From NCBI RefSeq assembly GCF_002934685.1, contig NZ_NKHL01000108.1, positions 522 through 45,589 on the forward strand: DNA of 45,068 nucleotides. The letters run 5' to 3'. The position numbers and the translations under genes are program-made. This DNA is from Pseudomonas bohemica (GTDB lineage: Bacteria > Pseudomonadota > Gammaproteobacteria > Pseudomonadales > Pseudomonadaceae). The notes under the pieces were generated by a model. That model searched no databases and was not told where the DNA came from. It worked only from the letters and a program-made list of their open reading frames with translations. Positions 25,972 to 34,592 of this stretch are shown here, one piece after another (position 1 is the first letter of the stretch; each line of letters begins with the position of its first letter).

Positions 25972-26724
25972 TTGGGCCGCCTGTTATTGAATTGTGACAT
26001 CGGCGAAAGCTACGGCGCATGGACCATGGGTCTGGACGCCGAGGTCATGCCGTACATCGACTGCGCCAACATCGCCTGCGGTTTTCACGCGGGTGACCCC
26101 AGCGTCATGCGCAAGACCGTGGCCCTGGCCCTGACCCACAACGTAACCATGGGTGCGCATCCGGCGTACCCGGATCTGGTGGGGTTCGGGCGTCGCTCCA
26201 TGGCTTGCTCGGCACAGGAAATTCAGGACCTGCTGCACTACCAGATCGGCGCCCTGGATGGCGTCTGCCGTGCTCAGGGCGGGCACGTCAGCTACGTCAA
26301 GCCCCACGGCGCGATGTACAACGACATGATGGCGAATCCGGCGCAACTGCGTGCGGTCATCGAGGGCGTCGCCCGCTATGACCCGGAACTGCCGTTGATG
26401 CTGCTGTCGATGCGCGACAACGGCGCGGCGCAGGCCATTGCCGATGAGTTCGGCATCACGCTCTGGTTCGAGGCCTTCGCCGACCGGGCCTACGACAGTG
26501 TCGGCCGTCTGGTTTCGCGCAATCTGCCGGGCGCGGTACATCATGATCCTGAACGGGTCGTCGGCCAGGCAATGACCCTGTCCCGTGGTGAAGCGCTGAT
26601 CGCTAGCGACGGCAGCGAACTGCTGCTCGATGTCGACACACTGTGCGTTCACGGTGACAACGCCAGTTCCATCGCGGCAGTGCAGCGCATTCGCGAGGCC
26701 CTGAACAAGACGTCCGATTCATGA
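25972..26724 (+). CDS. pxpA: 5-oxoprolinase subunit A (LamB/YcsF family)
   Basis: A 250-residue subunit of the three-part ATP-dependent 5-oxoprolinase that opens 5-oxoproline to glutamate. The LamB/YcsF N terminus [12 protein letters not shown] and the [12 protein letters not shown] and [13 protein letters not shown] motifs are seen. The start is TTG 25972: AGGAGA lies 6 nt upstream, and the family begins at this point. An upstream open frame to 25834 is not conserved. It overlaps pxpB by 4 nt (ATGA). Confidence 0.93.
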   Translation: MGRLLLNCDIGESYGAWTMGLDAEVMPYIDCANIACGFHAGDPSVMRKTVALALTHNVTMGAHPAYPDLVGFGRRSMACSAQEIQDLLHYQIGALDGVCRAQGGHVSYVKPHGAMYNDMMANPAQLRAVIEGVARYDPELPLMLLSMRDNGAAQAIADEFGITLWFEAFADRAYDSVGRLVSRNLPGAVHHDPERVVGQAMTLSRGEALIASDGSELLLDVDTLCVHGDNASSIAAVQRIREALNKTSDS

Positions 26725-27425
26725 ATCTGCGTATCGAAGTCGTCGCGATCGATTGCCTGATGGTGCGTCTGTTCGACACTATCGATGAAGCCAACATGCC
26801 GTGGATGCTCGCCGCCAGCCTGCGTCTGCGCGAAGGCTTCGGTGCGCATCTGATTGATCTGGTGCCGTCCTACACCACCTTGATGGTGCATTACGACCTG
26901 ATGGCGCTGGCGCCGCAGCAGGCGCGGGAGGTCATTGTTCGAGCGTTGCAGGGCCTGTCGCCCGACGCCGCGCGGGGCGGCAGACAACATGTGTTGCCTG
27001 TCTGGTACGACCTCAGCGTCGGACCCGAGCTGACGCTGCTGTCCCAACGTAGCGGGTTGTCGATGGTTGAAGTGATCAAGCGCCACAGCCAGCGCGAGTA
27101 TCAGGTATTCGCCCTGGGATTTGCGCCGGGCTTTGCCTTCATGGGGCTGGTCGAAGAGGTCCTCGCGGCGCCGCGAATCAAGACTCCACGCAAACGCGTC
27201 GCCGCCGGCAGCGTAGGCATCGCTGAAAGGCAGACCGCCGCTTACCCGCTGGAGTCTCCCGGCGGCTGGAACATCCTCGGACGCACCCCGGCCAGATTGT
27301 TCGACCGCGAAATCGAAGGCTATAGCCTCATGGCGCCCGGCGACACCGTGCGTTTCGCGGTCATCGATCACGCCGAATTCATTCGCCTGGGCGGCGACGA
27401 CACTCCGCTGGAGGCGCTGACATGA
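26721..27425 (+). CDS. pxpB: 5-oxoprolinase subunit B (KipI family)
   Basis: A 234-residue protein of the KipI/carboxyltransferase-domain 1 family, which works with PxpC. The conserved [16 protein letters not shown] and the [31 protein letters not shown] region are visible. In Bacillus the homologue was described as a kinase inhibitor, but with pxpA and pxpC the oxoprolinase role applies. ATGA overlaps join it to both neighbours. Confidence 0.94.
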   Translation: MNLRIEVVAIDCLMVRLFDTIDEANMPWMLAASLRLREGFGAHLIDLVPSYTTLMVHYDLMALAPQQAREVIVRALQGLSPDAARGGRQHVLPVWYDLSVGPELTLLSQRSGLSMVEVIKRHSQREYQVFALGFAPGFAFMGLVEEVLAAPRIKTPRKRVAAGSVGIAERQTAAYPLESPGGWNILGRTPARLFDREIEGYSLMAPGDTVRFAVIDHAEFIRLGGDDTPLEALT

Positions 27426-28348
27426 GTGTTTTGACGGTTCAAAACAGCACCCCCTTGTGCCTGTTGCAGGACGCCGGGCGCTTTGGCGTGCGTCACCTGG
27501 GCGTGACCCAGGGCGGCGCGCTGGACTGGGTGTCAATGTCCTGGGCCAATAAACTGTTGAACAACCCCTTGGATGCCGCTGTTATCGAGGTGACGCTTGG
27601 CGGCCTGACTCTGGTCGCCGAAGACGACTGCTGCCTGGCATTGGCGGGTGCGGACCTGGGCGCCATGCTCGACGAGCGCTCGATCGCACCCTGGCGCAGT
27701 TTTTTCATCAGCAAAGGTCAGCAACTGCGCTTCACCCAGCCGGTTTCCGGGGCACGTGCGTACCTTGCTGCCCCCGGCGGATTCGATGCGCTCGGCGTTT
27801 TGGGCAGCTGCGCCACCGTCGGCCGGGAAGGGCTGGGCGGACTGGACGGCATCGGCAAGGCGCTGCGCGAGGGAGATCGACTGAGGTATTCGGGTATGTC
27901 ATTCGAACTGCATGCGTTGCCCGATCAACGGGTCCCGGACCTTGCAGATTCACGCCCGCTGGAAGTGGTGCTCGGCGCGCAGATCGGTCAATTCAGTGGC
28001 GTGAGCCTGTTCGACGCTTTCAACAGCGACTGGACCCTCGACAGCCGCGCCGACCGCATGGGCATGCGCCTGCTGGGGCCGGAGCTGGTCTATCAGGGTA
28101 AACCGATGATCTCTGAGGGCATCCCGTTGGGCGCGATCCAGGTTCCGCCGGACGGCCAACCCATCGTCCTGCTCAATGACCGCCAGACCATCGGCGGCTA
28201 CCCAAGACTCGGTGCCTTGACCCCGCTGTCATTGGCGCGCCTGGCGCAGAAACTGCCGGGCAGTGTGGTGCGGATGAGGGCGGTGGTGCAGGAGGTGGCG
28301 CATCGGGAGCAGGTGCACTGTCTGGAGCAGCTCCGCCGGACATTCTAG
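27422..28348 (+). CDS. pxpC: 5-oxoprolinase subunit C (KipA/biotin-dependent carboxylase-like)
   Basis: A 308-residue protein of the KipA/urea-amidolyase-related family. An N-terminal LQDAGRFGVRHLGVTQGGALDWVSM begins the fold. A mid-section R-A-D-R-M-G-M-R-L and IPLGAIQVPPDGQPIVLLNDRQTIGGYP are characteristic of PxpC. It is the last gene of pxpABC, and a REPIN abuts its stop codon. Confidence 0.94.
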   Translation: MSVLTVQNSTPLCLLQDAGRFGVRHLGVTQGGALDWVSMSWANKLLNNPLDAAVIEVTLGGLTLVAEDDCCLALAGADLGAMLDERSIAPWRSFFISKGQQLRFTQPVSGARAYLAAPGGFDALGVLGSCATVGREGLGGLDGIGKALREGDRLRYSGMSFELHALPDQRVPDLADSRPLEVVLGAQIGQFSGVSLFDAFNSDWTLDSRADRMGMRLLGPELVYQGKPMISEGIPLGAIQVPPDGQPIVLLNDRQTIGGYPRLGALTPLSLARLAQKLPGSVVRMRAVVQEVAHREQVHCLEQLRRTF

Positions 28349-28433
28349 GGTTGCCCTTGCCCGCGATGGCGTCGTGCCAATCAACACATCCGTCACTGAC
28401 CGGGCGTCATCGCGGGCAAGCGTGCTGCTGCAG
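28349..28433. repeat. REPIN (type 1, left unit degenerate)
   Basis: A partial left unit (GTTGCCCTTGCCCGCGATGG) faces a good right unit (CATCGCGGGCAAGCGTGCTG) and directly abuts the pxpC stop. It lies between the convergent pxpC and vWA genes. Confidence 0.8.
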
Positions 28434-28441
28434 TCTCAGCG

Positions 28442-29620
28442 TTACTTCGCCAGATACCGCATCCCTTCCTCCAGGCCGCGCAACGTCAGCGGGTACATCT
28501 GATCCTCGATCAAGTCGCGCACGATGTTGGTCGAAGTGGTGTAGGCCCAGGCATCTTTGGGGTAGGGGTTGATCCAGATGATCTTTTTGAACTTGGCCAT
28601 AAAGCGGTGCATCCACACGTAGCCTGCTTCTTCATTCCAATGCTCGACGCTGCCGCCCGGCTGGGTGATTTCATAAGGCGCCATCGCGGCGTCGCCGATG
28701 AAGATCACTTTGTAGTCGGCGCCATATTTGTGCAGCAGGTCCTGGGTCGAGGTGCGTTCGGACGTGCGCCGCAGATTGTTTTTCCACACCGACTCATAGA
28801 TGAAGTTATGGAAGTAGAAATACTCCATGTGCTTGAACTCGGTCTTGCAGGCCGAGAACAGCTCTTCGCAGATCTTCACATGGGCGTCCATCGAGCCGCC
28901 GATGTCGAACAGCAGCAACAGCTTGATGGTGTTGCGCCGTTCCGGGCGCATCTGGATGTTCAAAAGGCCCGCATCGCGGGCGGTGTGGTCGATGGTGCCG
29001 TCGATATCCAGCTCGTCCGCCGCGCCTTGTCGGGCGAATTTTCGCAAACGACGCAGCGCGACCTTGATATTGCGCGTGCCTAATTCCACCTGGTCGTCGA
29101 GGTTCTTGTACTCGCGCTGATCCCAGACCTTCGCCGCCTTGCCCTGACGCTTGCCGGCGTCGCCGACACGGATACCTTCAGGGTTATAGCCGCCCGAGCC
29201 GAACGGGCTGGTGCCGCCGGTGCCGATCCATTTGTTGCCGCCGGCGTGACGTTCCTTCTGTTCTTCCAGACGCTTCTTGAACTCTTCGATGAGTTTGTCC
29301 AGGCCGCCCAGGGACTGGATCTGCGCGCGTTCCTCGTCAGTCAGGGAACGCTCGAATTCCTTGCGCAGCCAGTCTTCGGGAATCAACGCCTGCAAGTGAT
29401 CATCGAGCTTTTCCAGGCCATTGAAATAGGCCCCGAAAGCCCGGTCGAACTTATCGAAATGGCGCTCATCCTTGACCAGAATCGCCCGCGACAAGTAATA
29501 GAACTCGTCCATGTCGGCGAACGTCACCCTGTGTTTCAAGGCGTTGATCAGGTCCAGCAGCTCACGCACCGAGACCGGCACCTTGGCTGCGCGCATTTCG
29601 TTGAACAGGTTGAGCAACAT
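28442..29620 (-). CDS. von Willebrand factor A domain protein (CoxE-like), MoxR partner
   Basis: A 392-residue cytoplasmic protein with a helical N-terminal half and a C-terminal vWA domain (about 205-390). The metal-ion-dependent adhesion site reads LLLFDIGGSMDAHV, with Gly in place of the usual middle Ser (D-x-S-x-S becomes D-x-G-x-S). The rest of the domain is intact (WINPYPKDAWAYTTST). The CoxE-like family works with MoxR AAA ATPases in maturing or remodelling target complexes. It is 30 nt downstream of the MoxR gene on the same strand. The client protein is unknown. Confidence 0.88.
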   Translation of the reverse strand: MLLNLFNEMRAAKVPVSVRELLDLINALKHRVTFADMDEFYYLSRAILVKDERHFDKFDRAFGAYFNGLEKLDDHLQALIPEDWLRKEFERSLTDEERAQIQSLGGLDKLIEEFKKRLEEQKERHAGGNKWIGTGGTSPFGSGGYNPEGIRVGDAGKRQGKAAKVWDQREYKNLDDQVELGTRNIKVALRRLRKFARQGAADELDIDGTIDHTARDAGLLNIQMRPERRNTIKLLLLFDIGGSMDAHVKICEELFSACKTEFKHMEYFYFHNFIYESVWKNNLRRTSERTSTQDLLHKYGADYKVIFIGDAAMAPYEITQPGGSVEHWNEEAGYVWMHRFMAKFKKIIWINPYPKDAWAYTTSTNIVRDLIEDQMYPLTLRGLEEGMRYLAK

Positions 29621-29650
29621 AGTGGTTGTCCCGCGATTTATCGTAAGAGC

Positions 29651-30496
29651 CTAGCGATTGCCACGACGGCTCATGAAGGCCAGACGCTCCAATAGCTGAA
29701 CATCCTGTTCGTTCTTGACCAGCGCACCGGCCAGCGGGGGGATGGCCTTGGTCGGATCGCGCTCGCGCAGCACAGCTTCACCGATGTTGTCGGCCATCAG
29801 CAGTTTCAGCCAGTCCACCAGTTCCGAAGTCGAAGGCTTCTTCTTGAGGCCCGGCACCTTGCGCACGTCGAAGAACACGTCCAGCGCTTCGCTGACCAGG
29901 TCCTTCTTGATGTCCGGGTAGTGCACATCGACGATCTGCTGCAGAGTGTTGCGATCCGGGAAGGCAATGTAGTGGAAGAAGCAGCGACGCAGGAACGCGT
30001 CCGGCAGTTCCTTTTCGTTGTTCGAGGTAATGATGATGATCGGGCGTTTTTTTGCTTTGATCGTCTCGTCGATCTCGTAAACGTAGAACTCCATCTTGTC
30101 GAGTTCCTGCAACAGATCGTTGGGGAACTCGATGTCGGCCTTGTCGATTTCGTCGATCAGCAGAATCACCCGCTCTTCGGCCTCGAAGGCCTCCCAGAGC
30201 TTGCCTTTCTTCAGGTAATTGCGCACGTCGTGGACCTTGTCGACCCCCAGCTGCGAATCACGCAGGCGGCTGACGGCGTCGTACTCGTAAAGCCCCTGAT
30301 GCGCCTTGGTGGTCGACTTGATGTGCCAGGTGATCAGCTTTGCGCCAAAGGATTCGGCCAGTTGCTCGGCGAGCATGGTCTTGCCGGTGCCGGGCTCACC
30401 CTTGACCAGGAGCGGACGCTCCAGCGTAATCGCGGCGTTGACGGCAAGCTTCAGATCGTCGGTGGCGACATAGGCGCGGGTGCCTTCGAACTTCAT
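29651..30496 (-). CDS. MoxR family AAA+ ATPase
   Basis: A 281-residue AAA+ ATPase of the MoxR clade. It has Walker A GEPGTGKT near residue 37, Walker B VILLIDEIDKAD, sensor 1 IIITSNNEKELP and an arginine-finger region FLRRCFFHYI. It probably remodels or inserts cofactors into a client together with the vWA protein encoded next. ATG 30496 has AGGA 9 nt upstream. The operon appears to begin at the promoter at 30556-30585. Confidence 0.92.
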   Translation of the reverse strand: MKFEGTRAYVATDDLKLAVNAAITLERPLLVKGEPGTGKTMLAEQLAESFGAKLITWHIKSTTKAHQGLYEYDAVSRLRDSQLGVDKVHDVRNYLKKGKLWEAFEAEERVILLIDEIDKADIEFPNDLLQELDKMEFYVYEIDETIKAKKRPIIIITSNNEKELPDAFLRRCFFHYIAFPDRNTLQQIVDVHYPDIKKDLVSEALDVFFDVRKVPGLKKKPSTSELVDWLKLLMADNIGEAVLRERDPTKAIPPLAGALVKNEQDVQLLERLAFMSRRGNR

Positions 30497-30555
30497 CGGA
30501 AAATCCTCGAATATGGCATGCGGACAGCGGCCCGCACGCCGAAAAGAATGCAGCG

Positions 30556-30585
30556 ACTATAATGCGCACGCCGCTCGACTGTGAA
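30556..30585 (-). promoter_or_regulatory. Probable sigma70 promoter of the MoxR-vWA operon
   Basis: On the minus strand, TTCACA (30585-30580) and TATAGT (30561-30556) are separated by 18 nt. This places a transcription start about 50 nt upstream of the MoxR start codon. Both hexamers match the consensus at four or five of six positions. Confidence 0.5.
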
Positions 30586-30606
30586 CGCAGACGCTTTATT
30601 CGGTAG

Positions 30607-30795
30607 CTCAATGGCAGGTCGCGGTTCGACGGCTGGAAAAATTGTAACGTTCACCGCGCGCAGACCGGATTGCCGTCGGCACTGGCGGCCCAGGCTCTGG
30701 GAGTGAATACCCGCACCATTACTCGCTACAGCAACGACAGAGAAGCGACGCCGCGCACATTGGCACTGGCCTGTGTCGGATGGGACGCCCTGTAG
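30607..30795 (+). pseudogene. Remnant of a small helix-turn-helix gene
   Basis: Frame 30607-30795 encodes a C-terminal stretch reading GLPSALAAQALGVNTRTITR and onward to a TAG at 30793. This looks like the helix-turn-helix of a short Cro/XRE-like protein (A-L-A-A-Q-A-L-G-V-N-T-R-T-I-T-R-Y). An in-frame TAG lies at 30604, and the only starts within the frame are internal (TTG in the helix). I read it as a decayed or frameshifted gene. A restart upstream (ATG 30562, ending at that TAG) suggests one nonsense change. No ribosome site supports translation. Confidence 0.45.
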
Positions 30796-30879
30796 GCTCA
30801 GGGCAGAGGGGCGTCCTGATCGCAGAAACGCGGCCTGCTTATGGCGTTGAGTCAGTCCAGTAGGCGGAGTGACGCACAG

Positions 30880-31956
30880 TCACTGCGCCTCGCTTTTGCC
30901 GCTGTCATACCGCGTGTTGAATGCCTGCACGAACGCGTTCTGCAAAATCTGCAAAAACGCCTGGAATGCGCTGACGTCCTGTTTGTGGATGCTGCCGCTG
31001 AGCTCTACGCGGGTAGCGAACTGGTTCTTGCGCTGGTTCTTGAGCACGGTTTCGCTGCCTCCGACCATGGCTTCCCAGATCGAGCGGAAGAAGCCTTTGT
31101 TCTTGTTCTCCACGTCCTGTTGCCAGTTGAAGATGTCGACGTCGCGCAGCAGCGGTTTGATATAGCCGCTGAGTTGACCTTTGTTGGCCTTGGCTTCGAT
31201 GACAACATCGCCATTGCCGGCATTGAAGTCGAATTTGCCGTAGGCGGACGCGAAGTCGTTCAGGCTTTTGAGTTGCAGATCGGTGGCGCGCAATTTGAAG
31301 TCGAAATCTTCGAAATTGCTGAACGGGTCGAACGTGGCAGTGGTATCCAGCGTTGCCTCGCCCATCAGCAGCGCCTTGCCTTCGAATCGCGCATCACGTT
31401 TGCCGGCGGTGTCGACGACATTGGTGATGTTGTAGACGCTGGCGTTGACCTTGTCGGCTTCGATCTTCACTTTCGGCGTCGAGTTGAAGTTGCTGAAGGT
31501 GATCTTGCCATCGACAACCCGGACTTCGTTGAGCGTGATGGGCAGCAATTTGTTCAACTGCGCGCGCCAGTCAGTCCCGGCACCGGTCTGCGATTGTTGT
31601 TTGTTGGCGCCGCCGTCGACGAAGTTGAGTTCGGGGCTGATGAACGCAACCTCTGCCACCACAGCATGGTCGTACCAGAGTGAGTGCCAACTGACCGACA
31701 GATCGATCACCGGCACCTTGAGCAGTGGAACGGGCACTTTACCGTCGACCTTGACGATGTTCAGGCCGTTGATTTTGTACGCGCCGCGCCACAACGCCAG
31801 ATCGACGTCCGTCACCTGCCCGCGATAGTCGCCCATGTCGGCGAGTTTTTCATTGAGGTAGTTGCGCACCACATAGGGCAGCGCGATGTGTAGGGCGATC
31901 AACAATACAACGAGGCCCACCACTGTCCACAGTGGCCAGCTATAGCGACGTTTCAT
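30880..31956 (-). CDS. DUF748 (AsmA-like) family protein
   Basis: A 358-residue protein anchored by one N-terminal membrane helix ([22 protein letters not shown], residues about 8-29). A repeat-rich periplasmic part with alternating hydrophobic residues follows, typical of the AsmA/DUF748 group ([18 protein letters not shown] is the recognisable core). These proteins are thought to span the periplasm and assist outer-membrane lipid transport; for this one that is inference. ATG 31956 has GGAGAG 8 nt upstream. It diverges from cysK with about 126 nt between them. Confidence 0.82.
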   Translation of the reverse strand: MKRRYSWPLWTVVGLVVLLIALHIALPYVVRNYLNEKLADMGDYRGQVTDVDLALWRGAYKINGLNIVKVDGKVPVPLLKVPVIDLSVSWHSLWYDHAVVAEVAFISPELNFVDGGANKQQSQTGAGTDWRAQLNKLLPITLNEVRVVDGKITFSNFNSTPKVKIEADKVNASVYNITNVVDTAGKRDARFEGKALLMGEATLDTTATFDPFSNFEDFDFKLRATDLQLKSLNDFASAYGKFDFNAGNGDVVIEAKANKGQLSGYIKPLLRDVDIFNWQQDVENKNKGFFRSIWEAMVGGSETVLKNQRKNQFATRVELSGSIHKQDVSAFQAFLQILQNAFVQAFNTRYDSGKSEAQ

Positions 31957-32082
31957 GACAGTGCTCTCCGGTTTCCTAAGCTTGTTGACTGCCGGCGCTG
32001 TCATCGGTTCGCTACGACTGGACGCAATATGCACCCAAGGCATACGCTTTGGGCTTTTCCCCACCTGCACAAGGACCCGGTC

Positions 32083-33057
32083 ATGAGCCGTATTTACGCA
32101 GACAACGCCCATTCCATCGGCAATACGCCGCTGGTGCAGATCAACCGCATTGCGCCGCGCGGGGTCACGATTCTGGCCAAGATCGAAGGGCGTAATCCGG
32201 GATATTCGGTCAAGTGCCGCATCGGCGCGAATATGATCTGGGACGCCGAAAGCAAGGGCAAACTCAAGCCGGGCATGACCATCGTCGAGCCGACCTCGGG
32301 CAACACCGGTATCGGTCTGGCGTTCGTTGCTGCAGCCCGTGGCTATAAATTGGTGCTGACCATGCCTGCGTCCATGAGCATCGAGCGGCGCAAAGTGTTG
32401 AAGGCGCTGGGCGCCGAACTTGAACTCACCGAGCCTGCCAAGGGCATGAAAGGCGCGATCGCCAGGGCTGAAGAGCTGGTCGCCAGCGATCCGGGCAAAT
32501 ACTTCATGCCAGCGCAGTTCGAAAATCCGGCCAACCCGGCGATCCACGAAAAGACCACCGGCCCGGAAATCTGGAACGACACCGATGGCGCCATCGACGT
32601 GCTGGTGGCGGGTGTCGGCACCGGCGGCACCATCACTGGCGTGTCGCGCTATATCAAGAACACCATGGGCAAGCCGATCACCTCCGTCGCCGTGGAGCCG
32701 CTGATCTCGCCGATCATCACCCAAGCGCTGGCTGGTCAGGAAATTACCCCCAGCCCGCACAAGATCCAGGGCATCGGCGCGGGTTTCATCCCGAAAAACC
32801 TCGATCTGTCGATCGTCGACAAGGTCGAACTGGTCAGCGATGAAGAAGCCAAGGCCATGGCTCTGCGACTGATGCAGGAGGAGGGGATTCTCTGCGGCAT
32901 TTCCTGCGGCGCGGCGATGCAGGCGGCGGTGCGTCTGGCCGAGAAGCCGGGAATGCAGGGCAAGACCATCGTCGTGATCCTGCCTGATTCGGGCGAGCGC
33001 TATCTGTCCAGCATGCTGTTCAGCGATCTGTTCACCGAACAGGAGCTGTCCCAATAG
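32083..33057 (+). CDS. cysK: Cysteine synthase A (O-acetylserine sulfhydrylase)
   Basis: A 324-residue PLP enzyme that replaces the acetyl group of O-acetylserine with sulfide to give cysteine. Schiff-base Lys is in [17 protein letters not shown]. The Asn/Ser substrate loop [17 protein letters not shown], the phosphate-binding [14 protein letters not shown] and the C-terminal [11 protein letters not shown] are seen. It aligns in mind with E. coli CysK (323 residues) nearly end to end. The PLP-ring loop reads GISCGAA rather than GISSGAA. ATG 32083 starts [17 protein letters not shown], the family start. Confidence 0.95.
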   Translation: MSRIYADNAHSIGNTPLVQINRIAPRGVTILAKIEGRNPGYSVKCRIGANMIWDAESKGKLKPGMTIVEPTSGNTGIGLAFVAAARGYKLVLTMPASMSIERRKVLKALGAELELTEPAKGMKGAIARAEELVASDPGKYFMPAQFENPANPAIHEKTTGPEIWNDTDGAIDVLVAGVGTGGTITGVSRYIKNTMGKPITSVAVEPLISPIITQALAGQEITPSPHKIQGIGAGFIPKNLDLSIVDKVELVSDEEAKAMALRLMQEEGILCGISCGAAMQAAVRLAEKPGMQGKTIVVILPDSGERYLSSMLFSDLFTEQELSQ

Positions 33058-33120
33058 TCGTATTGGCGGATGCTCGGCTTTTTACCTGGCCGACGAAGGC
33101 TTATGATGGGCGCCATTGAG

Positions 33121-33156
33121 CCCTGCCGAAAATGTGATCCACGTCATTTGGCAGGG
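33121..33156. other. Hairpin between cysK and lpxO
   Basis: CCCTGCC (33121-33127) and GGCAGGG (33150-33156) pair perfectly, and AAATG/CATTT continue the stem after a single bulge. No U tract follows, so it may be a weak cysK terminator or part of an RNA leader. A possible -10 box TAGAAT (33169-33174) for lpxO follows. Confidence 0.45.
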
Positions 33157-33282
33157 CCTGGTAGTGATTAGAATGCCTGGCCTCGATCTGCTTTTGATTC
33201 TGCCGAAGGCGTAGGGGCCCTGCGGGCAGAAGCGGTACGGTGAGAGCCACAGTTAGCAATTCCCTGTTCCAAGGAGAGCTTC

Positions 33283-34221
33283 ATGACCTTTTCTTTCGCT
33301 GCCAAGGCGGCGATCTTGCTGCTGTTCATCGGCAGTACGCTGTACGTGCATTTGCGCGGCAAGGCGCGCCTGCCGGTATTGCGCCAGTTCGTGAACCACT
33401 CCGCGCTTTTCGCGCCGTACAATGCCTTGATGTACCTGTTCTCCAGCGTGCCATCCAAACCCTACCTGGATCGCAGCAAATTTCCTGAACTCGATGTGCT
33501 GCGCGACAACTGGGAAACCATTCGCGATGAGGCCATGCATCTGTTCGACGAGGGTTACATTCGCGCAGCGGCCAAGGACAACGACGCCGGTTTCGGTTCG
33601 TTTTTCAAGAAAGGCTGGAAGCGTTTTTACCTGAAGTGGTACGACAAACCGCTGCCCTCCGCCGAGGCGCTGTGCCCGAAAACGGTCGAACTGGTCAGCC
33701 GCATTCCCAACGTCAAGGGCGCGATGTTCGCCCTGTTGCCCGGCGGCAGCCACCTGAACCCGCATCGCGACCCGTTCGCCGGCTCCTTGCGCTATCACCT
33801 GGGCTTGTCGACGCCGAACTCCGACGATTGCCGGATCTTCGTCGATGGCAAGGTCTACGCCTGGCGCGATGGTGAGGACGTGATGTTCGACGAGACCTAC
33901 GTGCACTGGGTCAAGAACGAAACCGACGTCACTCGCGTGATTCTGTTCTGCGACATCGAACGGCCGCTGAGCAATCGCCTCATGACCTCGATCAACCGCA
34001 GTGTCAGCGCGTTCCTCGGTCGAGCCACCGCGCCGCAGAACACCGACGACGAGCGTGTCGGCGGTATCAACCAGGCCTATGCCTTCAGCAAGCGGTTCAG
34101 CAACTCCTTCAGCGGCAAGGTCAAGCAGTTCAAACGCGCCAACCCCAAGGCTTATCGCATTCTGCGCCCTGTGCTGGCGGTGGTCGTGCTGACCCTGTTG
34201 GGCTACTGGTTGTTTGGCTGA
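33283..34221 (+). CDS. lpxO: Lipid A hydroxylase LpxO (aspartyl/asparaginyl beta-hydroxylase family)
   Basis: A 312-residue Fe(II)/2-oxoglutarate dioxygenase that adds a 2-hydroxyl to a secondary lauroyl chain of lipid A. An N-terminal helix (AAKAAILLLFIGSTLYVHL) and a C-terminal helix (VLAVVVLTLLGYWLFG) anchor it to the inner membrane. The iron ligands are the His and Asp in LNPHRDPFAG and a distal His, most likely the one in YVHWVKNET. The beta-hydroxylase domain lies between about residues 60 and 240. ATG 33283 has AAGGAGAG 6-8 nt upstream. It follows cysK by 225 nt, which contains a hairpin and its probable promoter. Confidence 0.92.
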   Translation: MTFSFAAKAAILLLFIGSTLYVHLRGKARLPVLRQFVNHSALFAPYNALMYLFSSVPSKPYLDRSKFPELDVLRDNWETIRDEAMHLFDEGYIRAAAKDNDAGFGSFFKKGWKRFYLKWYDKPLPSAEALCPKTVELVSRIPNVKGAMFALLPGGSHLNPHRDPFAGSLRYHLGLSTPNSDDCRIFVDGKVYAWRDGEDVMFDETYVHWVKNETDVTRVILFCDIERPLSNRLMTSINRSVSAFLGRATAPQNTDDERVGGINQAYAFSKRFSNSFSGKVKQFKRANPKAYRILRPVLAVVVLTLLGYWLFG

Positions 34222-34231
34222 TAACTAAACG

Positions 34232-34261
34232 TTGCATCCTGCGCCGCGCGCTGGTTATATT
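34232..34261 (+). promoter_or_regulatory. Sigma70 promoter of leader ORF and EamA gene
   Basis: TTGCAT (34232-34237) and TATATT (34256-34261) with an 18-nt spacer lie directly after lpxO. Transcription would start near 34268, making a leader of about 325 nt before the EamA start codon. Confidence 0.65.
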
Positions 34262-34322
34262 CAGCGCCGGTGTTTTGAAACAAATCGAAACATCACCCCT
34301 CATTCCGAAGAAGATCAGCGCC

Positions 34323-34490
34323 ATGCCTGCTTCCCACTCGCCAATCGTGTTCGACACCACAGCGTCCGCTGTGGGTGAGCCGTGCGGGTGCCAGCAAGCG
34401 TTCTACATCACGCGCTATCCACCTCCCTCTCCTGTGACCGGCCCGGTTGCGTGCGTTGTCTCGCCGCCAGCCGTGGTCGTGCTTGGCTGA
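34323..34490 (+). CDS. Putative leader peptide ORF ahead of EamA exporter
   Basis: A 55-codon ORF between a good promoter (34232-34261) and a terminator-like hairpin (34546-34571). Its last 25 residues are striking: YPPPSPVTGPVACVVSPPAV then VVLG and stop. The two Pro runs could stall ribosomes, and the Val cluster recalls ivbL-type attenuator peptides. Just after its start lies a perfect CCACAGCG/CGCTGTGG inverted repeat (34357-34374). The ribosome site (GAAGAAG, 10 nt upstream) is weak, and a TTG at 34275 is an alternative start giving 71 codons. Control of the exporter by translation through this ORF is inference. Confidence 0.45.
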   Translation: MPASHSPIVFDTTASAVGEPCGCQQAFYITRYPPPSPVTGPVACVVSPPAVVVLG

Positions 34491-34545
34491 TCGACTGCGC
34501 TGACGCCGTCGAATCACGCCTGCAACCCCAACAAAACATCAGTGA

Positions 34546-34571
34546 ATCCGGTTTGCGCCGGGTCCGATTTT
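34546..34571 (+). terminator. Terminator-like hairpin in the EamA leader (possible attenuator)
   Basis: ATCCGG (34546-34551), loop TTTGCG, CCGGGT (34558-34563) gives a 6-bp stem with one G-U, then CCGATTTTGTCT. It lies 20 nt ahead of the EamA start and 56 nt after the leader-ORF stop, where an attenuator would sit. The U tract is short (4 T), so the strength is uncertain. Confidence 0.45.
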
Positions 34572-34592
34572 GTCTGAATCACAGGTGACACC

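Noticed and set aside
30598..30640. Sequence resembling a tRNA D arm (GGTAGCTCAATGG) followed by a T-arm-like GGTCGCGGTTCGA
   Set aside because: There is no acceptor or anticodon stem and the spacing is far too short. The open frame through it explains the sequence better as a decayed gene.
30880..33054. A 724-codon minus-strand frame running through cysK into the DUF748 gene
   Set aside because: The part opposite cysK is antisense to a clear PLP enzyme. Only the last 358 codons, from ATG 31956, show real protein features and a ribosome site.
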